DNA of 64,000 nucleotides from Amaranthus tricolor (lineage: Eukaryota > Streptophyta > Magnoliopsida > Caryophyllales > Amaranthaceae). This document shows positions 46,764-55,776 of this stretch, piece after piece. The notes under the pieces are model-generated. The model made no database searches. It was not told the DNA's origin and saw only the letters and a program-made list of their open reading frames with translations. The translations under genes and the position numbers were made by a program. The stretch covers positions 25,745,292-25,809,291 of the forward strand of contig NC_080059.1 in assembly GCF_026212465.1 (NCBI RefSeq), given 5' to 3'. Each line of letters opens with the position of its first letter. The stretch's first letter is position 1.

Positions 46764-46828
46764 TTGTGCTTCCGGATGAATTAATTTGAGTTGTTGAACA
46801 TTTGAATTAAACTTTTGTGAACTCAATA

Positions 46829-48133
46829 TTAAAAGTCGTATGGATCTTGAGCAAATGGGCCACCAAATGTTGGATCATAAGACTCATTTGAAAACTCCGA
46901 TAAAATCTCATCAGAGGATTCTTCTGATAATATTTTCTTTGCATATTGTGGATCTTCAAGAATCTTTTTGAGAATAGCTTTCTGGACTTTAGATAATGAT
47001 TCTGAATTTGGACTTTCTACTTTGGGATTTTTATTGTGTTGAGGAGAGTTTGAATTTGATATTGCTTTTGAGGGTGAAGGTTTGTTGGTGGTTGATGGAG
47101 ATTGGTATTCCATTTTTATACCGGTTTGAAAAAAGGAGATAACATTTTTTGTTGAACAAATTTCTAAGGTAAATTTGTCCCACCATTTAATTTTGAATTC
47201 TCTTATTAATGAATATGGATATGGACGTGGAAGGTGTTGTTTGAGACAGTAACTCCAACATAGAATCCATGGAATTTTAAATTCTGCATGAAACATGACT
47301 GGAGTTTCATAAGCTTGATAATTTGAATTGGCAACAAAAGTTGTGAAACCCTCATTGCATTCTTTTGGATAAATTTGAGGAGTTGGTCCAAATAAATACC
47401 ACCAATGATAAAACCACATAGGATATTTCTTTGGACAATATTTGTCAAATATAAAAAACCATGAATGATCAAATGGTCTGAATAAAAATGCTCTATACCA
47501 GGCCATTTTGTAATCATAGTATGAGTAATTTTGAGGGAAAAATCTTTTTGAAAAAATTCGTTCTGCATAAGGGTCTCCCCATTCTACAGACGAAATAATT
47601 TTCTTAAAAATACATTTTGAATAAATTATTTTTTCTGAAGAATCCTTGATATGTTGGATTTCAACAGAGTTTGAATCTACTAAAATAAATTCATAAAACC
47701 TTTGAGTTTTAAAACGATTTTCTGGTATCCATTCGCAACCTTTTGGAAAAGTTTTTTGATTGATTGAATTAATAATTTGTGGGCTTTGAGGAATTGTAAA
47801 ATTAGTGAGATATACATTTTCTATTTCGGTTTTTGTAATGTATGCAGATTTGGTAAAGCTTTGTGTTGGTATTTTTGTAGTTGGTTCTTTTTGTTTTGAA
47901 TTTGAAATAATATTTTGTGAAGTAGGCTCTTGAACAATTTGTGAATATGGAAGTGGGGGAAAATCATTTAGTTGAGTAAATTTGTTTGAAATGGATAGGG
48001 TAGTTTGAAGATTTTTGGAGGATGAAAATTTATTTTGTTCTGTTTTGTTTGGTTTTGGATCTGGTTCCATTTCGTAATCATCTGAACTCTGGAACCCTTT
48101 GAGTTTTTCTTGCTGATTCTTCTTCCTTGGCAT
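46829..48133 (-). CDS. Pararetrovirus ORF2 protein, unit C (function unknown)
   Basis: 434 residues. The ATG lies 56 nt inside the 3' end of ORF1, in the +1 frame. Residues 1-130 are polar and probably disordered, with an FPPLPY motif near 58-63. Residues 135-335 are very rich in W, Y and F (several W between 212 and 318) and look like a compact domain. Residues 340-434 are Ser/Pro-rich, then acidic. No catalytic or zinc motif is visible and I do not recognise a family beyond the ORF2 of florendovirus-like elements. The overlap suggests ORF2 is translated from the same RNA by reinitiation or leaky scanning, which is inference. Unit C has S and I where unit B has T (near residues 72 and 361). 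Confidence 0.85.
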   Translation of the reverse strand: MPRKKNQQEKLKGFQSSDDYEMEPDPKPNKTEQNKFSSSKNLQTTLSISNKFTQLNDFPPLPYSQIVQEPTSQNIISNSKQKEPTTKIPTQSFTKSAYITKTEIENVYLTNFTIPQSPQIINSINQKTFPKGCEWIPENRFKTQRFYEFILVDSNSVEIQHIKDSSEKIIYSKCIFKKIISSVEWGDPYAERIFSKRFFPQNYSYYDYKMAWYRAFLFRPFDHSWFFIFDKYCPKKYPMWFYHWWYLFGPTPQIYPKECNEGFTTFVANSNYQAYETPVMFHAEFKIPWILCWSYCLKQHLPRPYPYSLIREFKIKWWDKFTLEICSTKNVISFFQTGIKMEYQSPSTTNKPSPSKAISNSNSPQHNKNPKVESPNSESLSKVQKAILKKILEDPQYAKKILSEESSDEILSEFSNESYDPTFGGPFAQDPYDF

Positions 48134-51100
48134 TATGATGTCCCTGTAGAAATTCTCTGGTTAAGAAATCAGGGAGAGAGTTACTTTCGCCTCTTATATG
48201 CTCTATTTGAAAATCAAATACTGATAAAATTGCTTGCCATCTTGCAAAAATTTGTTTAGAAACAATGTTTTTGACATCCTTTTCTAGAACCTCTTTTGCA
48301 GATTTGCAGTCGATCCTTATCAAAAATTTTTTGTTGTAAAGATCATCTTGAAATTTTGAAACGCATAGTACTATAGATAAAATTTCCTTTTTAATGGTAG
48401 AATAATTTTTTTGAGGTCCGAGCCAGAGACCTGAATGAAATCTAACTAATTGTTCTTTTGTATCTATTCTTTGTTTTAATATGCCACCATATCCTATTTC
48501 TGATGCATCTGTTTCTACTATCATGAATGCAGATGGATCTGGAATGCCTAGACATGGAAGTGATTTGATTTTTTGTTTTAATTCAATAATAGTCTTAGTA
48601 TGAATTTCTGACCAGGGAGGCGGATTTTTTTGAAGTCTTTGAAAGAGGGGCATGCAAATTTGTCTGAGCTTTGGGAAAAAATCTGATATATAATTTAGAC
48701 ATCCCAAAAATCTTTGTAACTGGGTTTTGTCTTTAATTTCGTTAGGGAATTTTTCTGCAAATTCTAAAGACCTTGTAATTGGCTTGATTGTTCCTTTATA
48801 AATGTCATGTCCCAAAAATCTAATTTTTGTTTGAAATAATTTCATTTTAGTGGCAGAAACTACTAAACCATTTTTTTCAACAGTGTTTAGAAATATATGT
48901 AAATGTTTGAAATGTTGATCAATATCATGAGAAAAAATTAAAACATCATCTATATAAACAATTATGAATGAAGAAAATTGATTGAAAATATCATTCATTA
49001 TATGTTGAAATTCAGAAGGAGCATTTTTAAGTCCAAAAGGCATTACATTCCACTCATAATGTCCAAATGGTACCGTGAATGCAGTTTTATACCTATCTTC
49101 TTTAGCAATTTGTATTTGCCAGAAACCAGATTTCATATCAAATTTTGAAAATATTTTGGCTTTATATAAGCGATTAATTAAATCTCTTTTATTTGGGATT
49201 GGATATCTTATCCATTGAAGAACTTTGTTTAAAGGTTTGTAATTAATAACTAATCTAGGAACTCCTCTTTCTTTTTCTGCTGCATTCATAACATAAAATG
49301 TTGCACAGCTCCAAGGAGATTTGGATGGAGTTATTAATTTTTTATCTAAAAGAGTTTGAATTTCTTTCTTGCAGAATTCAAGATGCTCAGAATTCATTTG
49401 GATGGGTCTAGCTTTTGTAGGAATATTTTTTTCAGAGAAATCTTTTTCATATGGCAATGTGACAATATGCCTTTTTCTATCCCAAAAGGCATTTGGAATA
49501 TCAGCACAAACTTTTGATTTAAAAATATTTTCTAAATTAAAAATTTTTTGTTGCAATTTTGATTGTTGTAATTGTTCTTCAATCCTTTGAAAAGAAATTT
49601 CTTCTTTTAAAGAAGAAATTTGAAATTCTTTTTGTTTTATTAAATTTATACTTTGTATTACTGAAGAATTTTGTAATAAATTAATATCTTTTTGTAACAT
49701 GGGACTTAAAAAAGGAAATGATAATTGTTTCCCTAAAATTTTTGTATGAACACCTTTGTCATCAACCCAAAAAGGATAAATTTGTGTTAAAAAGGGAGTG
49801 CCTAATATTATTTCTTCCTTAATATCATTAATAATAATGAAAGTATTAGTAAAACTATAATTTTCATTTATGATCTTTCCTTTTGAAATTTTATATTTAA
49901 TATCCATGGGTGAACTATTTGCACTATATAACCGAGTTTTTGTTTTTTCATAAAATTTAGTTGGGACTAATCCTTCCCTTAAGCAATTTTGATCCGCTCC
50001 ACTATCAATTAAAGCAATATAGGTTTTTTGAAAATCTCCAATTTGAAAAGTAACTGGTGCATACCATTTTTGAAAATTAATTTTATTAATAACAGTGATA
50101 AAATCATCATCATCCCCATTAACTTTCTCTTTTCCCAAAGAAAGATTTTCTTTATAGATGGGGTTTTCTAAGATAGATAATTTTGTTTCAAGTTCGAAAT
50201 CTTTGATTTCTAAATGCTTTAAACTATTTTTGATAGAAATGATGTCTTCTTTGATTTTATTTATTTCAAGTTGAAGATCTTTGACCGAAAGAGTTTGATT
50301 CTTAATAGGAATTAATTTAGAAGTCATTTCTTTGGAAGAGTATTTTTCTAATAATTTTGAAATATTGAAAGGTTCAATTTGAGGAATTGGAATACTTTCT
50401 TTGTTTTTAGAGGTAGAGGTTTCACCCAAAACCATAGTTTTGAGTTTCAAAAGGGTTTCTCTTTTGATCTCTTTATCTTGGATTTTGTCAACGAGATCAA
50501 AAAGAAATTCCACATTTTTCTTTTTATCTGTTAAAACATTAATGCATTTGATAGGAGAGGAAGAAATCGAAGATTCAGAATCAGAAGTTTGATCATTAAT
50601 TTGTAAAATTTCGTCATCTTCCTTTTCTGAAGAAGAAGAAGAAGTAGACTCAGGGGTTTGTAATAATATTTTGGATATTTTATCTCCTAGCTCAGAGTCG
50701 TTAATAAATAATTCTTGAATCTTTTTCTTTGTGGTACAAGCATTTGCTTTATGTCCAGGTTTTCCACACGAATAACAAAAGATTTTGAAAGCTTTGTTTG
50801 ATTTTCGGAAATTTCCGAAATTTTTCTTTCCTCGTTTCTTTCGATAATAAGAAGGATAAGAATTTTTATTTTTATCTTTTGAAAATTTAGAAAATTGTTT
50901 TTTAATTTTCTTTTTTGTAGAGGGAGCTCTAATAGCTTCCATACCAAATGCTTCACAGAAACATCCAATTTCTTTCCTAGATTGTTTCTTTTCAGAGGTA
51001 TATTTGGCTTGGAGTTTGAGTTCTTCACATAAAGAAAGACCTTCCTTTTTAATGAAAGCGAAAAGTCCTCCATAAGTAGTATTATTAAGAGCTTGTTCTT

Positions 51101-53696
51101 TATCTGTATCATGTTCAGCTATTTTTCTAAAAATTCTTTGAGCAAATAATTTTGGTAGTCCTGATATAAATTTTTCTTTCCAAAAACTTTGATTGCAATC
51201 TTGTCTTTGTAAAACATAACTAAAGAAGGTATCTTTATACCATCTATAGTCACTTAATGTTGGGCAACGTAAATTTTGTAAAATCGTTTCTCCAGAAGAA
51301 AGAGTTTGAGTAGGGTTACCGACAAAATGAAAGGCAATAACTATGATTAAGAAATCACAGCAGTCAGATTTTTGAAATACATTTCCTTGATCATCCATGA
51401 TGTCAGTAACGTGATTCAAAATTTCTAATCTGTCTTGTAAAGTGAGAAGATTATCCCACCAGTTTTTTAATTGCCCAGTAAAACCTGATATAATAAAACC
51501 AAAAATTATTTGTTCATCCAAAGGTTTTGCCTTGTAAGCTACAATAGCCATTCCCATATTTTGAAGAGTATTAAGAATTTCATAATCAGATTTTCCATCT
51601 ATGTTCCATTCATGGATCATATCTGGGGAAAAGGATTTGGAGGTAAATGTAGACCTTTCTTCATATTGAAGATCAACAGGAGTAGGCCTAGGATAATAGT
51701 TTTTTGTAGGGATATTCTTCCAAGATGATCGTATTTTATTAATTTGATGAGGATCATTATCAGATTCTTGAAATTGCTTTGCAACTTTTGAAATGATTAA
51801 AGACTCAGAATTTTCTTCATCAGAAGATATCTCTGAACTTTGATATTTACTCAAAACCTTAATATGACTTGGACTATCTGCTAATTTTTGTAAAGATTTT
51901 TGAATTTTATCTAACACTGCAGAATTAGAGTTAGAAGAAGTAAAACCATTTTTTGGAAACATTTGAGTCATAGGTATAGTTAATCCTGGTGGTTTGAAAT
52001 GCGGTGCAGAAACCTTATTAGATCCTAATGATGCAATCGTATTAGGGGCTATGGATCTAGAGGTTTCTTTTTGTAAATTATCAACCTTATTTGAAAGTTG
52101 ATCTACTTGTGTAGCAACGGTATGAAGGATTTGATTTGTAAAATTATTTTGATGATAAATTTTAATGATGTCTTCTACATTTGGAGTTTTATCTGTTTGA
52201 TCTACTCTTCCTTCTTTAAAAGGACTAGCCTTTATTTCACGGTCATAATAGGGAAAAGTAATATTTTGTAATGGTGGATGAACTGAACTAATTGTTTGTC
52301 CATCCTTCAAAACCCAATTTTTTTGAAGTTTGGTTTGTACAAATATGTGATTTTGAGAATATGGATTAGCAATACCTTGTTTTTCACAAAACAATAAAAA
52401 CCATGTAAAAAACGGGATATTAATTTGAATAGTATTCATATCTTTATACCATACATCTCTTATTGAGTCTTTAAAGGAGCGAGAAAAAGATCTAAACCAA
52501 TCTCGATGTTCAGCATTGTGAGAGGAATTAAATTCATCTCTTAGATAGTTTTTATCTATTTCAAAATCTTTAGTAATTGTATTGATAGAGTCAAAATTTT
52601 GCATATCAGACATTGTGGGAGATGCAGGTCTAGATGAAGAGATTTGAGAAGTTTGAGAAGCATTTGCTTCATATTCAGGAATAGGAGATTTATATCTGAC
52701 TTTGATTGGTTCAGAAATGACTGAAGTTGTTTTTTGAGGAAAAGAAAAAGATCTTCGTGGATAGTTGGAAGAAGAAGTACAAGGAGAACTAGATAATTCT
52801 CTCATAGACCCAAACCTTATAAGAACTTTATTTTCGTCTTCCTCAATGCATTCTATTTCTTGTCTTATGTTTCTAGGAGGCATTGGATTTGAGAATTGAA
52901 ATGTCTCAGGAATAGAAATTTGATCCCATCTCAAGGTTTTTGCTGTAGAAACTATTGATTTAGTATTCTCAGCATGAACCTCTATAAAAATAGTTTCTTC
53001 TTTTGAAGAAGCCTCATGTATGAATTTTGGATTAACTGTGGAATTCATTAATCTAAAATAAACACGGAAAACAATTGCAAAATTTCTAGCAAACTCTTTA
53101 AATTTATTATTTAAAATTTGAATATCTAAAATTAATGAAGATAAGATTAATGGGTCTTGAAGATCTACTGTAAAGTTTGGAAAACAATTGAAATATATTG
53201 GGCCATTACAGATATTAGTTTGAATCATAGCCAAAACAGAATCTTTATAATTATTAAGTCGATCGTCTCTGAGAGCTAGGAAAATTGGACAATCAACTCC
53301 TTTATGAACTAATGGTTTTATTCCTATTTGAACAAGGCCAAAATGAATGAATCTAAATCTGTGTTTGAGATAAGCTTTAATGCTGGATTCTGAAAGTAAA
53401 TGCATAGTTTCAGATTGTTTTTGAATGCTTCTAGTCTCTTCATGAGTTTTGATGCTAAATGCAGTCTTAAAATCAGTAATGCCTATATGATAAATTTTTG
53501 TAAGATTTTCTTTTGGAATTTCCCAATTTGAAAAGTTCTTTTCTATATGAACTTCACTACTTTGAATTATATTATTAGGTGATCCTAAACTAATAGCTTT
53601 CCTTAACCAGTTTGCCATTAATAAATTAAATGTTGCATAAACTAAATATGACTGAATTGAATGGGAACAGTGGGACCACCTAACCGAGAACACCAA
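48078..53696 (-). CDS. Pararetrovirus ORF1 polyprotein, unit C
   Basis: 1,872 residues, complete. In order: movement protein of the 30K type (about 90-225, with the conserved LxxxxD region near 140-145); a low-complexity Ser-rich stretch (about 300-370); a capsid-like region (about 690-960); a basic stretch and CCHC zinc knuckle (974-987); acidic Ser-rich linker; aspartic protease (DSGA, D1231); RT (about 1457-1620; D1521 and YIDD 1581-1584); RNase H (D1730, E1771, D1796). No integrase, as expected for Caulimoviridae. The protease would release the mature proteins; RT copies the pregenomic RNA from the Met-tRNA primer. There are no internal stops. Differences from other units are few (Q near 94, T near 1466). 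No TATA box lies directly upstream because that intergenic region is rearranged. Confidence 0.95.
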   Translation of the reverse strand: MVFSVRWSHCSHSIQSYLVYATFNLLMANWLRKAISLGSPNNIIQSSEVHIEKNFSNWEIPKENLTKIYHIGITDFKTAFSIKTHEETRSIQKQSETMHLLSESSIKAYLKHRFRFIHFGLVQIGIKPLVHKGVDCPIFLALRDDRLNNYKDSVLAMIQTNICNGPIYFNCFPNFTVDLQDPLILSSLILDIQILNNKFKEFARNFAIVFRVYFRLMNSTVNPKFIHEASSKEETIFIEVHAENTKSIVSTAKTLRWDQISIPETFQFSNPMPPRNIRQEIECIEEDENKVLIRFGSMRELSSSPCTSSSNYPRRSFSFPQKTTSVISEPIKVRYKSPIPEYEANASQTSQISSSRPASPTMSDMQNFDSINTITKDFEIDKNYLRDEFNSSHNAEHRDWFRSFSRSFKDSIRDVWYKDMNTIQINIPFFTWFLLFCEKQGIANPYSQNHIFVQTKLQKNWVLKDGQTISSVHPPLQNITFPYYDREIKASPFKEGRVDQTDKTPNVEDIIKIYHQNNFTNQILHTVATQVDQLSNKVDNLQKETSRSIAPNTIASLGSNKVSAPHFKPPGLTIPMTQMFPKNGFTSSNSNSAVLDKIQKSLQKLADSPSHIKVLSKYQSSEISSDEENSESLIISKVAKQFQESDNDPHQINKIRSSWKNIPTKNYYPRPTPVDLQYEERSTFTSKSFSPDMIHEWNIDGKSDYEILNTLQNMGMAIVAYKAKPLDEQIIFGFIISGFTGQLKNWWDNLLTLQDRLEILNHVTDIMDDQGNVFQKSDCCDFLIIVIAFHFVGNPTQTLSSGETILQNLRCPTLSDYRWYKDTFFSYVLQRQDCNQSFWKEKFISGLPKLFAQRIFRKIAEHDTDKEQALNNTTYGGLFAFIKKEGLSLCEELKLQAKYTSEKKQSRKEIGCFCEAFGMEAIRAPSTKKKIKKQFSKFSKDKNKNSYPSYYRKKRGKKNFGNFRKSNKAFKIFCYSCGKPGHKANACTTKKKIQELFINDSELGDKISKILLQTPESTSSSSSEKEDDEILQINDQTSDSESSISSSPIKCINVLTDKKKNVEFLFDLVDKIQDKEIKRETLLKLKTMVLGETSTSKNKESIPIPQIEPFNISKLLEKYSSKEMTSKLIPIKNQTLSVKDLQLEINKIKEDIISIKNSLKHLEIKDFELETKLSILENPIYKENLSLGKEKVNGDDDDFITVINKINFQKWYAPVTFQIGDFQKTYIALIDSGADQNCLREGLVPTKFYEKTKTRLYSANSSPMDIKYKISKGKIINENYSFTNTFIIINDIKEEIILGTPFLTQIYPFWVDDKGVHTKILGKQLSFPFLSPMLQKDINLLQNSSVIQSINLIKQKEFQISSLKEEISFQRIEEQLQQSKLQQKIFNLENIFKSKVCADIPNAFWDRKRHIVTLPYEKDFSEKNIPTKARPIQMNSEHLEFCKKEIQTLLDKKLITPSKSPWSCATFYVMNAAEKERGVPRLVINYKPLNKVLQWIRYPIPNKRDLINRLYKAKIFSKFDMKSGFWQIQIAKEDRYKTAFTVPFGHYEWNVMPFGLKNAPSEFQHIMNDIFNQFSSFIIVYIDDVLIFSHDIDQHFKHLHIFLNTVEKNGLVVSATKMKLFQTKIRFLGHDIYKGTIKPITRSLEFAEKFPNEIKDKTQLQRFLGCLNYISDFFPKLRQICMPLFQRLQKNPPPWSEIHTKTIIELKQKIKSLPCLGIPDPSAFMIVETDASEIGYGGILKQRIDTKEQLVRFHSGLWLGPQKNYSTIKKEILSIVLCVSKFQDDLYNKKFLIRIDCKSAKEVLEKDVKNIVSKQIFARWQAILSVFDFQIEHIRGESNSLPDFLTREFLQGHHNAKEEESARKTQRVPEFR

Positions 53697-53804
53697 GACT
53701 TAAAATGGCTTACCAACAACTTAATTAGGCTGACCAAGCACTTTACCAACACTCAATACAAATGCAATTTAATAAATGCACAATTAATCAATTTAATAAC
53801 TTAC

Positions 53805-53818
53805 TGGCTCTGATACCA
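53805..53818 (-). other. Primer binding site, initiator-Met tRNA type (unit B/C boundary)
   Basis: TGGTATCAGAGCCA on the minus strand. Unlike the other two PBS copies, the sequence on its right switches at once to an inverted copy of the ORF2 end. Confidence 0.93.
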
Positions 53819-54089
53819 ATAAAAATCCCAAAGTAGAAAGTCCAAATTCAGAATCATTATCTAAAGTCCAGAAAGCTATTCTCAAAAAGATTCTTGAAGA
53901 TCCACAATATGCAAAGAAAATATTATCAGAAGAATCCTCTGATGAGATTTTATCGGAGTTTTCAAATGAGTGTTATGATCCAACATTTGGTGGCCCATTT
54001 GCTCAAGATCCATACGACTTTTAATATTGAGTTCACAAAAGTTCAATTCAAATGTTCAACAACTCAAATTAATTCATCCGGAAGCACAA

Positions 54090-54177
54090 ACGTAAGCAAT
54101 GACGAAATCAAAAGTATCATTCAAATGTTCAACAACTCAAATTAATTCATCCGGAAGCACAAACGTAAGCAATGACG
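54090..54177 (+). promoter_or_regulatory. as-1-like pair, inverted copy in the palindrome
   Basis: ACGTAAGCAATGACG on the plus strand at 54,090-54,104 and 54,163-54,177, the inverted duplicate of the pair at 54,319-54,406. Confidence 0.6.
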
Positions 54178-54318
54178 AAATCAAAAGCATCTCCAACAGT
54201 AATTCAAAGCATCTTCAACAGTAAAGCATCTCCAACAGTTGAAGATGCTTTGAATCACTGTTGGAGATGCTTTACTGTTGAAGATGCTTTGAATTACTGT
54301 TGGAGATGCTTTTGATTT

Positions 54319-54406
54319 CGTCATTGCTTACGTTTGTGCTTCCGGATGAATTAATTTGAGTTGTTGAACATTTGAATGATACTTTTGATTTCGTCATTGC
54401 TTACGT
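54319..54406 (-). promoter_or_regulatory. as-1-like pair, normal orientation, unit B
   Basis: The same element on the minus strand at 54,319-54,333 and 54,392-54,406, 73 bp apart. With the inverted pair this region carries four as-1-like sites but no TATA box. Confidence 0.6.
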
Positions 54407-54471
54407 TTGTGCTTCCGGATGAATTAATTTGAGTTGTTGAACATTTGAATTGAACTTTTGTGAACTCAATA

Positions 54472-55776
54472 TTAAAAGTCGTATGGATCTTGAGCAAATG
54501 GGCCACCAAATGTTGGATCATAAGACTCATTTGAAAACTCCGATAAAATCTCATCAGAGGATTCTTCTGATAATATTTTCTTTGCATATTGTGGATCTTC
54601 AAGAATCTTTTTGAGAATAGCTTTCTGGACTTTAGATAATGATTCTGAATTTGGACTTTCTACTTTGGGATTTTTATTGTGTTGAGGAGAATTTGAATTT
54701 GATGTTGCTTTTGAGGGTGAAGGTTTGTTGGTGGTTGATGGAGATTGGTATTCCATTTTTATACCGGTTTGAAAAAAGGAGATAACATTTTTTGTTGAAC
54801 AAATTTCTAAGGTAAATTTGTCCCACCATTTAATTTTGAATTCTCTTATTAATGAATATGGATATGGACGTGGAAGGTGTTGTTTGAGACAGTAACTCCA
54901 ACATAGAATCCATGGAATTTTAAATTCTGCATGAAACATGACTGGAGTTTCATAAGCTTGATAATTTGAATTGGCAACAAAAGTTGTGAAACCCTCATTG
55001 CATTCTTTTGGATAAATTTGAGGAGTTGGTCCAAATAAATACCACCAATGATAAAACCACATAGGATATTTCTTCGGACAATATTTGTCAAATATAAAAA
55101 ACCATGAATGATCAAATGGTCTGAATAAAAATGCTCTATACCAGGCCATTTTGTAATCATAGTATGAGTAATTTTGAGGGAAAAATCTTTTTGAAAAAAT
55201 TCGTTCTGCATAAGGGTCTCCCCATTCTACAGACGAAATAATTTTCTTAAAAATACATTTTGAATAAATTATTTTTTCTGAAGAATCCTTGATATGTTGG
55301 ATTTCAACAGAGTTTGAATCTACTAAAATAAATTCATAAAACCTTTGAGTTTTAAAACGATTTTCTGGTATCCATTCGCAACCTTTTGGAAAAGTTTTTT
55401 GATTGATGGAATTAATAATTTGTGGGCTTTGAGGAATTGTAAAATTAGTGAGATATACATTTTCTATTTCGGTTTTTGTAATGTATGCAGATTTGGTAAA
55501 GCTTTGTGTTGGTATTTTTGTAGTTGGTTCTTTTTGTTTTGAATTTGAAATAATATTTTGTGTAGTAGGCTCTTGAACAATTTGTGAATATGGAAGTGGG
55601 GGAAAATCATTTAGTTGAGTAAATTTGTTTGAAATGGATAGGGTAGTTTGAAGATTTTTGGAGGATGAAAATTTATTTTGTTCTGTTTTGTTTGGTTTTG
55701 GATCTGGTTCCATTTCGTAATCATCTGAACTCTGGAACCCTTTGAGTTTTTCTTGCTGATTCTTCTTCCTTGGCAT
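54472..55776 (-). CDS. Pararetrovirus ORF2 protein, unit B (function unknown)
   Basis: 434 residues, same architecture as the unit C copy: disordered N-terminus, W/Y/F-rich core at about 135-335 and acidic tail. It overlaps ORF1 by 56 nt (55,721-55,776). It differs from the other copies by T near residue 72. The 3' end from about residue 368 is duplicated in inverted orientation just downstream. The poly(A) signal that normally follows is missing. Confidence 0.85.
   Translation of the reverse strand: MPRKKNQQEKLKGFQSSDDYEMEPDPKPNKTEQNKFSSSKNLQTTLSISNKFTQLNDFPPLPYSQIVQEPTTQNIISNSKQKEPTTKIPTQSFTKSAYITKTEIENVYLTNFTIPQSPQIINSINQKTFPKGCEWIPENRFKTQRFYEFILVDSNSVEIQHIKDSSEKIIYSKCIFKKIISSVEWGDPYAERIFSKRFFPQNYSYYDYKMAWYRAFLFRPFDHSWFFIFDKYCPKKYPMWFYHWWYLFGPTPQIYPKECNEGFTTFVANSNYQAYETPVMFHAEFKIPWILCWSYCLKQHLPRPYPYSLIREFKIKWWDKFTLEICSTKNVISFFQTGIKMEYQSPSTTNKPSPSKATSNSNSPQHNKNPKVESPNSESLSKVQKAILKKILEDPQYAKKILSEESSDEILSEFSNESYDPTFGGPFAQDPYDF

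Larger units (their letters stand above)
46289..46828 (-). promoter_or_regulatory. Pararetrovirus intergenic region / promoter, unit C
   Basis: The 540-bp region between the ORF2 stop and the PBS holds no gene. In minus-strand order: two 73-bp tandem repeats with as-1-like sites, three 39-bp repeats, a TATA box (46,455-46,462), an AATAAA (46,389-46,394) about 60 nt later, and the leader into the PBS. The order matches the pregenomic-RNA promoter of caulimovirids, where a poly(A) signal after the TATA box gives terminally redundant RNA. Confidence 0.8.
46289..53818 (-). mobile_element. Pararetrovirus unit C (complete, 7,530 bp)
   Basis: From the PBS at 53,818 through ORF1, ORF2 and an intact intergenic region to the next PBS. 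This gives the natural unit length. The intergenic region upstream of its own PBS (53,819-54,471) is the rearranged palindrome. Confidence 0.9.
53817..54679. repeat. Palindrome of 423-bp arms in the unit B intergenic region
   Basis: The left arm 53,817-54,239 and right arm 54,257-54,679 pair without indels; the spacer is 17 bases. The right arm is the normal end of ORF2 (from about residue 368) plus the 73-bp and part of the 39-bp repeats; the left arm is an inverted copy. The left end fuses to the PBS with a shared CAAT. At least one substitution separates the arms (a Ser codon TCT became TGT in the left copy near 53,973). The centre lies in the 39-bp repeats. The TATA/AATAAA segment present in units A and C is absent. 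Confidence 0.92.

Noticed and set aside
47206..47568. Minus-strand 120-residue frame inside ORF2 and its copies
   Set aside because: Alternative-frame shadow of the aromatic-rich core; it has no separate start context and no recognisable motif.
53894..54145. Plus-strand 83-residue frame, with minus-strand copies at 54,351-54,602 and 61,881-62,132
   Set aside because: These are alternative-frame readings of the ORF2 end and the 73-bp repeats; the plus-strand one exists only because of the palindrome.
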